NCBI RefSeq assembly: GCF_025370935.1
Contig: NC_133472.1
Coordinates: forward strand, 22,606,122 to 22,670,121
Direction of reading: 5' to 3'
DNA length: 64,000 nt
Origin: Choristoneura fumiferana
Taxonomy: Eukaryota; Arthropoda; Insecta; Lepidoptera; Tortricidae
The translations under genes were made by a program, and so were the position numbers. The notes below the pieces were generated by a model. The model saw nothing but the letters and a program-made list of their open reading frames with translations. It was not told the DNA's origin and did no database searches. The stretch's first letter is position 1; each line of letters opens with the position of its first letter. This document shows, piece after piece, positions 45,710 through 55,975 of this stretch.

Positions 45710-48700
45710 TCTACATATACTAATTATAAAGAAGAATTTTTTTTATTGTTTGTTTGTTTGCATTTAATAGGCTCCGAAACTACTGGACCGATTAAAAAAA
45801 TGCGATCACCGTTGGGAGGCTACACTATATCCGAGTGACATAGGCTATATTATATATATTTTTAAATTAGGGATATGTAACCCAAGGTAAAAAAAATAGT
45901 CATAAAATGACTTTCATCGCATGCGCTTCGGAAACTATTAAACAAATAATGTTCTACAATATTAAAAAATATATCTACAAAAAACTTCGCGATACCATAT
46001 ATTATGTCCAACTATTGTACAGTAGTTATGTCACTATAACTACTTTATTAGGGTCCGAAGCCAAAATGGCAAAAACGGAACCCTTGCCCTTCGCCATGTC
46101 TGTCTGTCTGTCTGTCAATCAATGCTAGAAAGCTGTAATTTTGCACGGATATATATGTAAACTATGCCGACACAACGGTACAATAAAAAAAATTAAATTT
46201 TTTTTTAGGTTACCTCCCATAGACGTAAAGTGGGGGTGAGTTTTTTTTTCTCTCATCCCTATAGTGTGGGGTATCTATGGATAGGTCTTTTAACAACATT
46301 AGGGGTTTGCTAAGACGATTGTTCGATTCAGTGATTTGTCTGCGAAGTATTGAACTTTAAAGCGCAAATTTTCATTAAAATCGAGCCCCCCCCCCTCTAA
46401 AATCTAAACCGGTGGGTGGAGTGAGGTGTAGTGTAGTTTTTGGGAAATGGAACTGAAAAATTTATGTAAAGTGCCCTTGATTAGAGACCTTTTTAGGGTT
46501 CCGTACCCAAAGGGTAAAAATGGGACCGCATTACTACGACTCCAATCTCATGAAACGTGATTATCGTATCACTATAACAATAAATACTAAAAACAGAATA
46601 AAATAAATATTTAAGGTGGACTCCCTACAACAAACGTTTTTTTTGCCGTTTGCTCGATATTATAGGCTAACGAAGGAAAATCAGGGGAAAAAACTCGTGT
46701 ATAAGCGAATTTTGGCATATTTGTAGAGAATGATGTTTTAAACAACATACTAAAAGTACTGATGGTGGACTGGGGGTGGAGCTAACTTGGGTTAAGATCC
46801 CATTTTTTAGCTTTTCGAAAATAACTCGTAAACTCACAGGCTCACAAAAAATGTTCTAAGACATAAGTAATCTACATAAAATTCTCTACAAAAAATATTT
46901 TATACATTTTTTCTTTGAGATCAATTTCTGTTTCACATTTCTTTAAGTATGGCGGTGGATGGATATTTGTTACTTTTTCACGCAGAAACTACTCAACGGA
47001 TTTGAATGAAATTTGCCATACAGGTAATAAATACCCTGAATTAACATATATGCTACTTTTTTTACATTTATTTTCATGTTACCAAGCCCACCTGCAAATA
47101 AAAACGTAAAACAGGTAATGAAAAATCGGCCAAGAGCGTGTCGGACACGCCAAGATTGGGGTCCGTAAACGTTTCGAAAAAATCAAGTAATATTTTAGGC
47201 GGGATACAAAGAAAACCTTAAAATTTAAGCTAAAACTGTAGTCCCGTATGTTTTCACGCTTACAAGGCAAATAAAAACTCAATGTAAAAGTTATTTAGAA
47301 CAAGCAGTACCTACCAAAAACTTTATTTCTATCATGAAACTTTCTGACCATGTAATAGGTACAAAGTTAGAAAAAGCTTATGGCAATGTTTTTGCCTTTT
47401 AGCTATTTCTTTTGCATGCATATTTGTAACATACAAATTTTGCATATTTACATAAATATAAGTATATAATTAAGTTTTAGTAGGTAATATTTGTGTAGTA
47501 TAATGATTGATTGATTCGGGCGTTAGGTATTTTGCGGGTACTTATTTATCAAAGAACTACGATATGAACCTTGCAGCTCTGTTATTAATCGTGCAACATA
47601 ACTACGTCTGTGTGACACATAGGAACAATTAATATATGTTAACATGCAGAACCCGCGTTTCTTTTCTTACAATTAAAATAATAAATGTATCACACATCAT
47701 GCAAAATTTTAATGTGGTTCGAACTCTACAGCTGCAAACACCCGAGATCACATTATTTACTTAACAAAACGAATATAGTACTAACTAGTATACGTCTCAG
47801 CTACCCTCTTATACTAATTTTTATATTTTTTAATCGATCGCACGTGATTGAAAACATGAATGATGATATCTAAAACGAATAATTCTTTACAATCTGGACT
47901 TGTGAATAGGTATTAACGAGCAAGTGAACAAAGGAAATAAATCCTAGGTATATCAGTCAGTTTACCTACTTCTAGTGTAGAGGTAGATGTTGGTCTACGG
48001 TTAGTAGCCGAAAAGCAAGGTCAAAATATATTGCTTGAAAATGTCTACTCTACGTAAGTTTTAAATCAAATATATAGCGCCCAAAGCACAAATAGCTAAG
48101 TATCTCAACTTTTTTGGACATAGGCGTATATTATATAGAGTGGGGGCCGGGTGGGCCGTCCCCACCCCAGTATGGTCTAGTGCCCATCCCAGGATGTTGG
48201 GCTACCTATTCAAAATTCTATAATACTTATATCTTCACACAAAAATCCAGGCCAGGCCCCCCCTGAAAAATAACCCTAGATACGCCAATGTGTTTGGATA
48301 CAATTAAAAGGGTAGGTTTGGCTAAAATAGCTGGCGCCAGTAATATTAAACTTCATTTTTGGTGCACTATTTATGGCCGTTGGTAAAAAAACTTAGGTTT
48401 CAAAGTCTTTTCTGGTGGTTTAAATTTTTTTTAATCTCTCCTGTTCGGAAAGTTTAATCTTCATGGGTAGATAGCCGGGTGGAAAATTGCATTTTTATCT
48501 CTAGGGTGGAAAGTATTTTTTTTATAATTTTTCGATTAGCCGCGGAGTTGAAGCTAATTGAGTTACGTCAATGACACTTTTTCTTCACGTTTCGGCATGG
48601 CCATCTAGACGCACGTCGTGATCAAGGAGCTTATATACAACACTGGAGGTTGAACGCCGAACATCCGTTTGAAACAAGAAATTTGATCTTTATTCTACCG

Positions 48701-48841
48701 AAGTAAAAATAACAGCTTATTAAATTTATTACCTACTATGGACAAACCCGTAAGGAAAATAATCTACTCTTGTTAGATTTGTGCTGTCTGTGTAGAGGTA
48801 GATTTTTCTATCAATTTACGATGTTTATTAACTTAGGTATG
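45710..48841. other. Copy 2 of the mosaic repeats and flank, no gene
   Basis: Holds the Helitron-like head (about 45710), the (TCTG)n-associated mosaic (46050-47165) and the unique 5' flank of the Ty3/Gypsy insertion, as in copy 1. No protein-coding gene recognised. Confidence 0.5.
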
Positions 48842-48846
48842 TATAT

Positions 48847-48954
48847 TGTAATGTATGCACCTAGTATTAATAATACGATTTGTATTGCTACCCTTCAGTC
48901 TCGAATTAAATGTCTAAACGAGCGGACGGACGTTTCATTTGTAGCGACACATCA
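48847..48954 (+). repeat. 5' LTR
   Basis: Starts TG, ends CA, 108 bp. No obvious TATA box, though AATAATACGATTTGTATTGC lies in the middle. Confidence 0.92.
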
Positions 48955-48955
48955 T

Positions 48956-48972
48956 TGGCGATCGAGGATTAA
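48956..48972 (+). promoter_or_regulatory. Primer-binding site (tRNA 3' end complement)
   Basis: TGGCGATCGAGGATTAA starts one base after the LTR, the usual position of a PBS. TGGCGA(C/T)CG resembles the tRNA-Arg-type sites I recall from other insect Gypsy elements; the tRNA identity is not established. Confidence 0.65.
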
Positions 48973-49027
48973 TTTAAATCAGTAAATAAATATATTTGTG
49001 CGTGAGTGTGCCCGGTGAGCTTTAATT

Positions 49028-49555
49028 ATGTCGGTGGGACGAATTGGCGAGTTTGAGGTGGCTTCCGGAAACTGGAGTATGTATGTCGAACGCCTAGATA
49101 TGTACTTCAAGGCCAACGAGATTAAAGAGGACGTACACCTGCCAACGTTAATAGCAGTGATGGGCCCGGAGGCATACGAACTCCTGAGCAATCTAACAAG
49201 CCCGAAGAAACCAGCAGACATGACGTATGACGAAGTGACAAAAATTATGCGTAGTCATGTTGAGCCAAAATCATCGTTCATGGCGGAGAGGTACCGGCTA
49301 AGGCTAAGACTGCAAGGAGAGGACGAGACGGTTGCGCAATATCTTACCGAACTCAAAAAGCTGTCTAGGCATTGTGAATTCGGATCTAACTTACAGGAAA
49401 ACCTACGCGACCAGTTTACATGCGGTTTAAAAAGTGAAGTAATTAAGCAACGTCTTTTTGCCGAGAAAAGTTTGACGTATGAAAAGGCGGTCACTCTCGC
49501 ATTTTCGTTGGAAGGAGCAGAGCGGGACGCGGCTATTGTGGAGCGCCCGGGGTGA
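49028..49555 (+). CDS. gag: Ty3/Gypsy gag capsid protein, first part
   Basis: 175 codons from ATG 49028 to TGA. Gag builds the virus-like particle in the cytoplasm. The N-terminal RIGEFEVASGNWSMYVERL and the YFKANEI, EAYELLSNL and MRSHVEPKSSFMAERYRLR phrases are typical of mag-type capsid. The stop falls at a C3G4 run (CGCCCGGGGTGA); one more base would carry the frame into the linker and zinc-knuckle region. Copy 1 has C2G5 at the same place, so run length is uncertain here. The nucleocapsid part is split off: a 32-nt deletion relative to copy 1 removes the first knuckle, and CNKCGNKGHLKRVC is read in the pol frame. Confidence 0.85.
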   Translation: MSVGRIGEFEVASGNWSMYVERLDMYFKANEIKEDVHLPTLIAVMGPEAYELLSNLTSPKKPADMTYDEVTKIMRSHVEPKSSFMAERYRLRLRLQGEDETVAQYLTELKKLSRHCEFGSNLQENLRDQFTCGLKSEVIKQRLFAEKSLTYEKAVTLAFSLEGAERDAAIVERPG

Positions 49556-49695
49556 GCGGGAGCAGCGGTGTCGGAGCGGGAGCGTCGACATTGAATTCGT
49601 TCTCGACTTCACAACCACGTCTTGCAAATGCTAATAAAGAATCGGGTAGTCATGGCGGCGGTAGGGTAAACGTACAAAATAATTATGAACTGTGA

Positions 49696-52600
49696 AATTG
49701 TCCGTATAAGAACTTCACGTGTAATAAATGTGGTAATAAGGGACATTTGAAACGGGTGTGCCCGGGGCGAATGGCGAGCGGCGGCGGCGACGGCGGCGGC
49801 GGGGCCCGTGGCGCGGGCAGCGGCGGCCGGCGCTCGGGCAGCGGCGCGCGCCGGCCCCGGCGTGCGGTGCACCACGTCCAGGCGGAGGACGTCGAGACTC
49901 CAGAGGAAGACGGCTATACGTCCACCTCCGACGTGGAGGAGGACATGTATCATCTGTGCTTGAACGGTTATAGACCGGTAAGCTTGTCTTTGTGTATAGA
50001 TAATAAAGTAATTAGTATGGAGGTTGACACCGGGTCAGCGGTGTCATGTATAAGTAAGGAAACGTATAAGAAGTATTTCAAACATAGACCCATTGAACCT
50101 TTCAGTTTAATTTTAAAATGTTACGATGGTAGTAAGATAAAACCTTTGGGAGTCATTAGGCCCGAGGTCAAGTATGAAAATAAGACTAAACCGTTGGAAT
50201 TATTCGTCATAGACGGAGGCACAACGTCCCTGTTGGGCAGGCAGTGGCTATCAGAATTAGGGGTACAAATTCCAGTGTTTCATAACGAGTCAACGAATGA
50301 CCATTTGTGTTCATTACTCGACAGGTATAAAGAGCTGTTCAGTGGTGGGCTGGGGCGGTTCACGGGTGGGCGAGCGACGCTCAGGGTGCGCTCGGGCGCG
50401 ACGCCGGTGTTCTGCCGCGCGCGGCCGCTGCCCTACGCGCTGCGCGAGCGCGTGGAGGCCGAGCTGGACGAGATGCTGCGCAGCGGGGTCATCGAGCCCG
50501 TGGACACCTCGGACTGGGCCACGCCACTCGTGCCGGTACGTAAAGCTGATGGAAGCTTGCGCATATGTGCAGACTATAAAGTAACCTTGAACCCAGCCTT
50601 ACTGATCGATCGCTACCCCCTGCCCAAAATAGACGACCTATTGGTTAGACTCAACGGGGCAAAGGTGTTCTCGAAGATAGACTTGACTCAAGCGTATAAT
50701 CAGGTGGAGTTAGACGAGTCTAAGAAGTACACGGTTATCAATACTCATAAGGGATTGTTTAAATATAATAGATTGGTATACGGCCTATCCTCGAGTCCGG
50801 GAATTTTCCAAAGAATTATGTCAAATTTACTACAAGACATTCCACAGGTTGAGGTATTTTTGGATGACATTATTATAGGGACCAAGGATGTAAAATCGCA
50901 TTTGGCAACCCTAGAGAGAGTTTTACAAAGACTGCATAGCCATGGTATGAAATTGAAAAAAGTAAATGTTCTTTTCTTTTGGAGGAAGTACAATACTTGG
51001 GGTACGTAATTTCAAAAGACGGCATTAAAGTAGACCCAACTAAAGTGGAAGCCATTGTAAAAATTCCGCGGCCCACAAATGTGACGGAATTGAGATCATT
51101 TCTAGGCCTAGTTAATTTTTATGCTCGCTTTGTACCCAACTTGAGTACTATCCTGTCACCATTGGGGTAAGCACCGCGAGGCAGCATTTAGAAGTATCAA
51201 AAAAATTCTGGTTAGCGCAGAAGTCTTGGTTCATTACGACCAAAACAAACCACTTATTTTAACTACCGATGCTAGCTCGCACGGAATCAGCGGCGTGCTG
51301 ACTCAGCCGGGCGATGCGCGGGGAGCGGCGGGGCGCGGCGCGGGCGCGCGGGAGCTCGAGAGACCGGTCGCTTATGTCTCGCGCTCGCTAAACGATGCCG
51401 AACGTAATTATTCACAAATTGATAAAGAAGCGCTAGCAATTGTTTTCAGTTTGCAAAAATAACATCAATTTCTTTACGGCCGGCGTTTCACGTTAAGAAC
51501 AGACCACAAACCATTAGTTAGTATTTTTGGATCCAAACAAGGGATCCCATCAATGGTGGCAAGCAGGTTGCAGCGCTGGGCAATTAAGTTATCGGCATAT
51601 ACTTACGATATAGAATACATATCTACGGATGCGAACGGGGCGGACGCGCTGTCACGACTACCGGTGCCGCTTAAAAGTGCAGACGCGCGGGAGTTGTCAC
51701 CGCCCGAACAAAGCTATTTGCATTTCGCGCAGAATGAACTGTTATTAGATTATCATGACGTAAAAAACTACACGTTACGAGATCCACTTTTAAGTCGAGT
51801 CTTAGGTTATGTACGAACAGGTTGGCCTACACAGATAGAAATTAAGAATTTACAACCGTATTTTAATAGACGACAGGAACTATACGAAGAGTTAGGGTGC
51901 GTCATGTGGGGGTACCGCGTAGTTGTACCGGAGGGCTGCCGCGAGAGGTGCTGCGCGAGCTGCACGACAGCCACATGGGGGTCGTCAAGACAAAGGCGTT
52001 CGCGAGGAGCTACGTGTGGTGGCCAGGCATAGACGAGGCGCTGGAGGCCATGTGTCGCGCCTGCACCGTGTGCGCGGCCGAGGCGGACGCGCCCGCGCGC
52101 CACGCGCCGACCCGTGGCCGTGGCCGGCGCGCCCCTGGTCACGAGTTCATCTCGATTTCCTCGGACCACTTTACGGCAAGACATATCTCGTCATGGTCGA
52201 TGCTCGAACCAAGTGGTTGGAAGTGTTCCCAGTGGCTAGTACAGCGGCTAGTAGCACGATTGAAAAGCTCAGTGAAGTTATAGCCCGTTGGGGTTTGCCC
52301 AGGCAGCTGGTGTCCGATAACGGCCCACCATTTACTAGTAGCGACTTTTCGAAATTTTTGATAAGTAACGGTATAGAACATTTGTTTTCGGCGCCTTACC
52401 ATCCTGCCTCAAACGGGGCTGCTGAGAATAGCGTACGTATTATTAAAAAAGTAATTAAAAAAGCAGTACGCCAAAAACAAAACATTAACTTAGCTATTTA
52501 CAATTTTTTGTTACATTATAGAAACATAGCGCACTGTACGACCGGCGAAAGTCCATCATCTCTGATGTTAGGTAGGCAAGCACGCACTAAATTAGATGCT

Positions 52601-53161
52601 TTGAGGCCTGACTGCGAACGACACGTACATCAGGCTCAAAATAAACAGGTGGTTAACGCCGCTGGTTCGCGCCGTTTTTTGCAACCAGGGGACAGAGTAT
52701 GGATTCGTCAATATCAAGGGGAGTCAAAGTGGCTTCCGGGTCAGATTACAAAGAGAGAGGGAGCCACTGACTATAGCGTAACTGATAGGTTAGGTAGGCA
52801 ATCGCACAAACACATCGATCAGTTAAGGCGAAGGTCCGGAGTTTTAATCTGCCCAGATGAGCCATCAGCTTTACAGGTACCACGGGACGTGCCAGAGGCT
52901 GCACCAAGTAGCCCCAGTGCCCCACAGGGCACAGCCGAGGTGACCCCGAGGCGCGGGCCGCGCAGCAGCAGCACCTCCTCCCCGCGCGAGGCGCCGAGCC
53001 CGGGCTTGGCGAGGCACGCCGGCGTCGCGCGCCGAAGCGCGCCGACCTCTCCACACTCCGATTCCAGTGACGATATTTTCATGTCCCCATTACCACCACT
53101 CGAACGGCCTTTACCTCGTCACGTGAGAGAGTGTAGGCGGAAAAACCCTCCTAAATATAAA
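49696..53161 (+). pseudogene. pol: Ty3/Gypsy pol: protease, RT, RNase H, integrase, several frame breaks
   Basis: Segment 49696-51009 holds the knuckle, a Gly/Arg linker, protease (EVDTGSAVS, catalytic Asp codon 50026) and reverse transcriptase (KIDLTQAYNQ, YGLSSSPGIFQRIM, FLDD at 50857-50868). The frame shifts near 50956 at an A6 run, giving 50979-51170 (YLGYVISKDGIKVDPTKVEA, FLGLVNFYARF). A deletion with a stop follows LSPLG at about 51168. RNase H is at 51176-51942 (TDASSHGISG, ADALSRL) with an in-frame TAA at 51460. Integrase is at about 51930-53161. Frame changes lie at about 51935 and 52112, both at G/C runs. Integrase has HDSH, CRACTVC and catalytic Asp 52154, Asp 52316 and Glu 52424, which gives the expected D,D35E spacing. 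It ends RRKNPPKYK. Confidence 0.88.
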
Positions 53162-53781
53162 TAACCATTACCGGCCAACTATATGCCTGCTCCAACTTCG
53201 TGCGTCCATAATTTTTCAAACATTTCCTTGTAATTATGCAAATATCAACAACAACTGTATTCGCAGCAAACCTTATGTAAGTACCAACCTAAAACTAAAG
53301 GAAAAAAAAATGTTATTATTTTTGTTATTGCTATATTATAAAAAAATAATTTAGTGATTAAGATGTATTTTCTGTAAGCATGCAATTGCACATTTACCTA
53401 CTTTTTATTGTTATACCTAACTAAAAAAAAAAATGGGACGCGAGCGACCCGCGGGGAACCTATTCTTGCCCATAACAAGTAGGTACCAAATGTAATTTAA
53501 AAATATTTTTATCATAGCTAGTTTACATCGATACATACCTACGCAGTTGAAGTTTAAAGATGTTAACTTAAATCTTAATCGTTAAGTTAGATGTAAGTTT
53601 CAATTGGATTGTTTTCTTTAAAGAGGAGACGAGATACAGTACCTATTGTTTTTTTTATTGTAAAATTAAGTACATAGGCGAAAACTTTGCAAGCAGCAAA
53701 AGAATTGCTTAACTGGTAATTTCTTAAGGTTATGTAGTAGGTTAACTAATTTAACGATAGTTAAAATTTAGAAGAGAGTGA
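53162..53781. other. 3' untranslated region of the Ty3/Gypsy element with polypurine tract
   Basis: Non-coding between the integrase stop and the 3' LTR. GAAGAGAGTGA at 53771-53781 directly abuts the LTR and is the likely polypurine tract for plus-strand priming. No env-like frame. Confidence 0.7.
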
Positions 53782-53889
53782 TGTAATGTATGCACCTAGT
53801 ATTAATAATACGATTTGTATTGCTACCCTTCAGTCTCGAATTAAATGTCTAAACGAGCGGACGGACGTTTCATTTGTAGCGACACATCA
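53782..53889 (+). repeat. 3' LTR
   Basis: 108 bp, no difference found from the 5' LTR. Followed by the TATAT target duplication. Confidence 0.92.
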
Positions 53890-53894
53890 TATAT

Positions 53895-54598
53895 TATAGT
53901 TCACGCATTTCAGCATTGATTAAGTCGGCGGGAGTTTGTCACTGACAATTTGTGCTTCGTGACAGACGTCAGGCGGCGTAAAGTCAGATGTAAATTCATC
54001 ATTTGAACTCTTCATTTTAATTTACTTATCATAAAATAATTCACCGGACTGAATTCATGAACATTACTTTGGCGGGGTTTCATGACAAGCTCTTCAGGAG
54101 GGTTCGTGCTAAGGCGTGCGTGCGCACTGGAAGCTCATTGGTTGACTTTCGAGTGCGCGCACTTGACGTCGCACGGTCCGAAATGGACTCAAGAATTTAT
54201 TTACTTTTTTTTTTCACAACTTGAGACGGAACCAAAATACGAGTTACATGAAAAAAAAAATCAATGTTCTCTTTTATGTCGTGTTTTTATATTAAATAAA
54301 TCTGTATTATCTTATCAGTAAATATTTAGTTGGTTGCATCATACGTTTTCTTATTTGTTCAAAGCCCAACTATAACGACTCATTAGACTTATTTTTTTAA
54401 CAATAGTTTGGACATAATTTTATGAGATTTGGCAACTTAAAAAGTTACTTTTCCGCTCAAGTGCGGAAAGTAAAATCCATACAACTTTTCTGTACACTTG
54501 TGGATTCGTGCAGGAATCACTAATTTTCTAAAGATATGTTGACCCACGTCAAGAGGCACTTTCCGAGCATGTGTATTGTAATAGTACATTGTGTCTTA
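53895..54598. other. Sequence without recognised gene
   Basis: The open frame 54082-54321 has no motif. A small hairpin TTCCGC-TCAAGT-GCGGAA lies at about 54450. The insertion-site flank of the Ty3/Gypsy element starts here. Confidence 0.4.
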
Positions 54599-54599
54599 A

Positions 54600-54698
54600 G
54601 GGCGGTAAACAAGGAATTACGAACGAGAGTCTATTAGAAGCCCGAAGTCGAAGACTGAGGGCTTTAATGAGTCGATGTTCGTAATTCAAGTACCGCCC
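54600..54698. repeat. Inverted repeat with two perfect stem segments
   Basis: GGGCGGTA (54600-54607) pairs with TACCGCCC (54691-54698), and GAATTACGAAC (54614-54624) with GTTCGTAATTC (54677-54687). AGCCCGAAGTCGAAGACTGAGGGCT lies in the loop (54641-54665) and can pair internally. Probably a dispersed foldback. Confidence 0.75.
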
Positions 54699-54891
54699 GT
54701 GCGACATACAATGTTTTTCATCACATTTGCGAGTAAAATTGTATATTTGTAAAAGAAAAACTAATATTTTTTCAAAAATTGCCGATACCGCTGACTACGC
54801 TCTTGGCAGCGCCAGCCTCCGCGCCGCCCCACCCCACGCAGCATGTGCCCGACGTGCGCGCGCCGCGCTCCTGCATGCCATGCAGTATCAC

Positions 54892-54973
54892 ACTCATTTA
54901 CCGACCTTGGGCTTCATGACAAGAAAATTAGTACGGGCAATGACTCATTTACCGACCACGGGTTTCATGACAA
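54892..54973 (+). repeat. Direct repeat, 51-bp spacing
   Basis: ACTCATTTACCGACC with GGGCTTCATGACAAG at 54892 recurs at 54943 with two or three changes. The second copy lies inside the left arm of the large palindrome. Confidence 0.7.
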
Positions 54974-55128
54974 GCACATTAAGGTCGAGGGTTTTATTTG
55001 GGGGGATGCAAGCAAGGTAGCCTGCATCCCCCCAAATAAAACCCTCGACCGTAGACCGTAATGTGCTTGTCATGAAACCCGTGGTCGGTAAATGAGTCAT
55101 TGCCCTGCCCGTACTAATTTTCTTGTTA
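54917..55128. repeat. Near-perfect palindrome, arms 94 and 106 bp, 12-nt loop
   Basis: The left arm 54917-55010 and right arm 55023-55128 are reverse complements around AGCAAGGTAGCC (55011-55022). The only clear differences are two short extra segments in the right arm (about 7 nt near GTAGACCG at 55051 and about 5 nt near CCCTG at 55104). The rest pairs almost without mismatch. No coding role. Confidence 0.92.
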
Positions 55129-55665
55129 GAAGCACGGACGGTCTTCGACTTCAAAATAGAGCTTTCACCTAATAGAACATTTTTTTTTTTCATGATCATA
55201 CATTAGTTATTTTAATTATAATTACTATTTTAGACTAAAGTAAAGGATCTCATGTAACGTAGAACTTGAGTTACTCCATTTTAGAATAAGTAAATAATAA
55301 TTACATTTAATAAAAACCCTGGTGAAAAAATTAGATGTTGTCAATTGATTACTACAAAAATCGCTAATCATGTTAACATACAGAGCGTACCTTCATTGGT
55401 CAATTGCTCGCTGTGACGTAACTACTTTATACAGTTTTTTTACTCGACTACGGCAAGCCAAAGCCAAAGAGTATAGATTGTACAACGAGAGCATAAAACG
55501 AGGTATTTCACCCAAGACGTTCATATAGCCAGTCGAGCCGGTACGTTTTACACTTCCACTTTGTTCGTCTTGCGTTACACTTTGATGGCGAGGAAATTAA
55601 ATAGCAATAGGTAGTGAAAACAATTGTTCACTTACTATGTACCTTTTATTGTTCAAACTATTCAA
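55129..55665. other. Sequence without recognised gene
   Basis: Nothing recognised beyond short AT-rich stretches. Confidence 0.4.
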
Positions 55666-55975
55666 CCATCCCAGCCTATATACGTCCCACTGCTGGGGCA
55701 CAGGCCTCCTCTCAGAACACAGAACAGAGGGCTTGGTCCATAGTTCCCACGTGGGCCAAGTGCGGATTGAGAACTTCACACGCTCCATTGAATTGCATCG
55801 CAGGTTTGTGCAGGTTTACTTATGATGTTTTCCATCACCGCAAAGCTCGTGGTAAATTTCAAATGTAATTCCGCACATGAATTTCGAAAAACTCAGAGGT
55901 GCGAGCCGGGGTTTGCTCACGATCCTCTGCTTGAGAGGCGATAGGTGCAACCACTAGGCCACCACGCTTCACTTC
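55666..55975 (-). mobile_element. tRNA-headed SINE, minus strand, damaged B box
   Basis: Read on the minus strand it begins GTGGTGGCCTAGTGGTTGCA (A box TGGCCTAGTGG), then CGCCTCTCAAGCAGAGG (anticodon-arm-like), and continues with GAGTTTTTCGAAATTCATGT, GTGCGGAATTACATTTGAAA and the tail CCCAGCAGTGGGACGTATAT. The B box region reads GAGCAAACCCCGGC where GGGTTCAAACCCCGGC is expected, so several bases are missing. Transcription by Pol III is probably lost. It is a different SINE family from 27535. Confidence 0.75.

Larger units (their letters stand above)
39001..50282 (+). repeat. Direct duplication of about 11.3 kb, copy 2 (after the gap)
   Basis: Collinear with 27592-38900. The first 1-1.5 kb shows many one-base losses relative to copy 1 (for example GATTCCGTG against GATTCCCGTG). 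The later part carries fewer. The match ends where copy 1 meets the gap. Confidence 0.9.
48847..53889 (+). mobile_element. Full-length Ty3/Gypsy LTR retrotransposon, mag-like
   Basis: Two 108-bp LTRs (48847-48954 and 53782-53889) that are identical by eye, flanked by TATAT on both sides (48842-48846 and 53890-53894), enclose gag, protease, RT, RNase H and integrase in Gypsy order. The element is 5,043 bp. The very short LTR and the gag type point to the mag lineage of Ty3/Gypsy. There is no env-like frame after integrase. Identical LTRs mean little time since insertion. The frames are nevertheless broken in several places, mostly at homopolymers. Confidence 0.9.

Noticed and set aside
27592..50282. 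A genuine recent segmental duplication
   Set aside because: The junction coincides exactly with a 100-N gap and errors rise towards it, so assembly redundancy is the simpler explanation. Not excluded.
52746..53082. Minus-strand open frames of 102, 87 and 61 codons
   Set aside because: Shadows of the GC-rich integrase C-terminal region read in the opposite direction.
53162..53781. An envelope-like third gene in the Ty3/Gypsy element
   Set aside because: The 620 bp between the integrase stop and the 3' LTR has no open frame of useful length.
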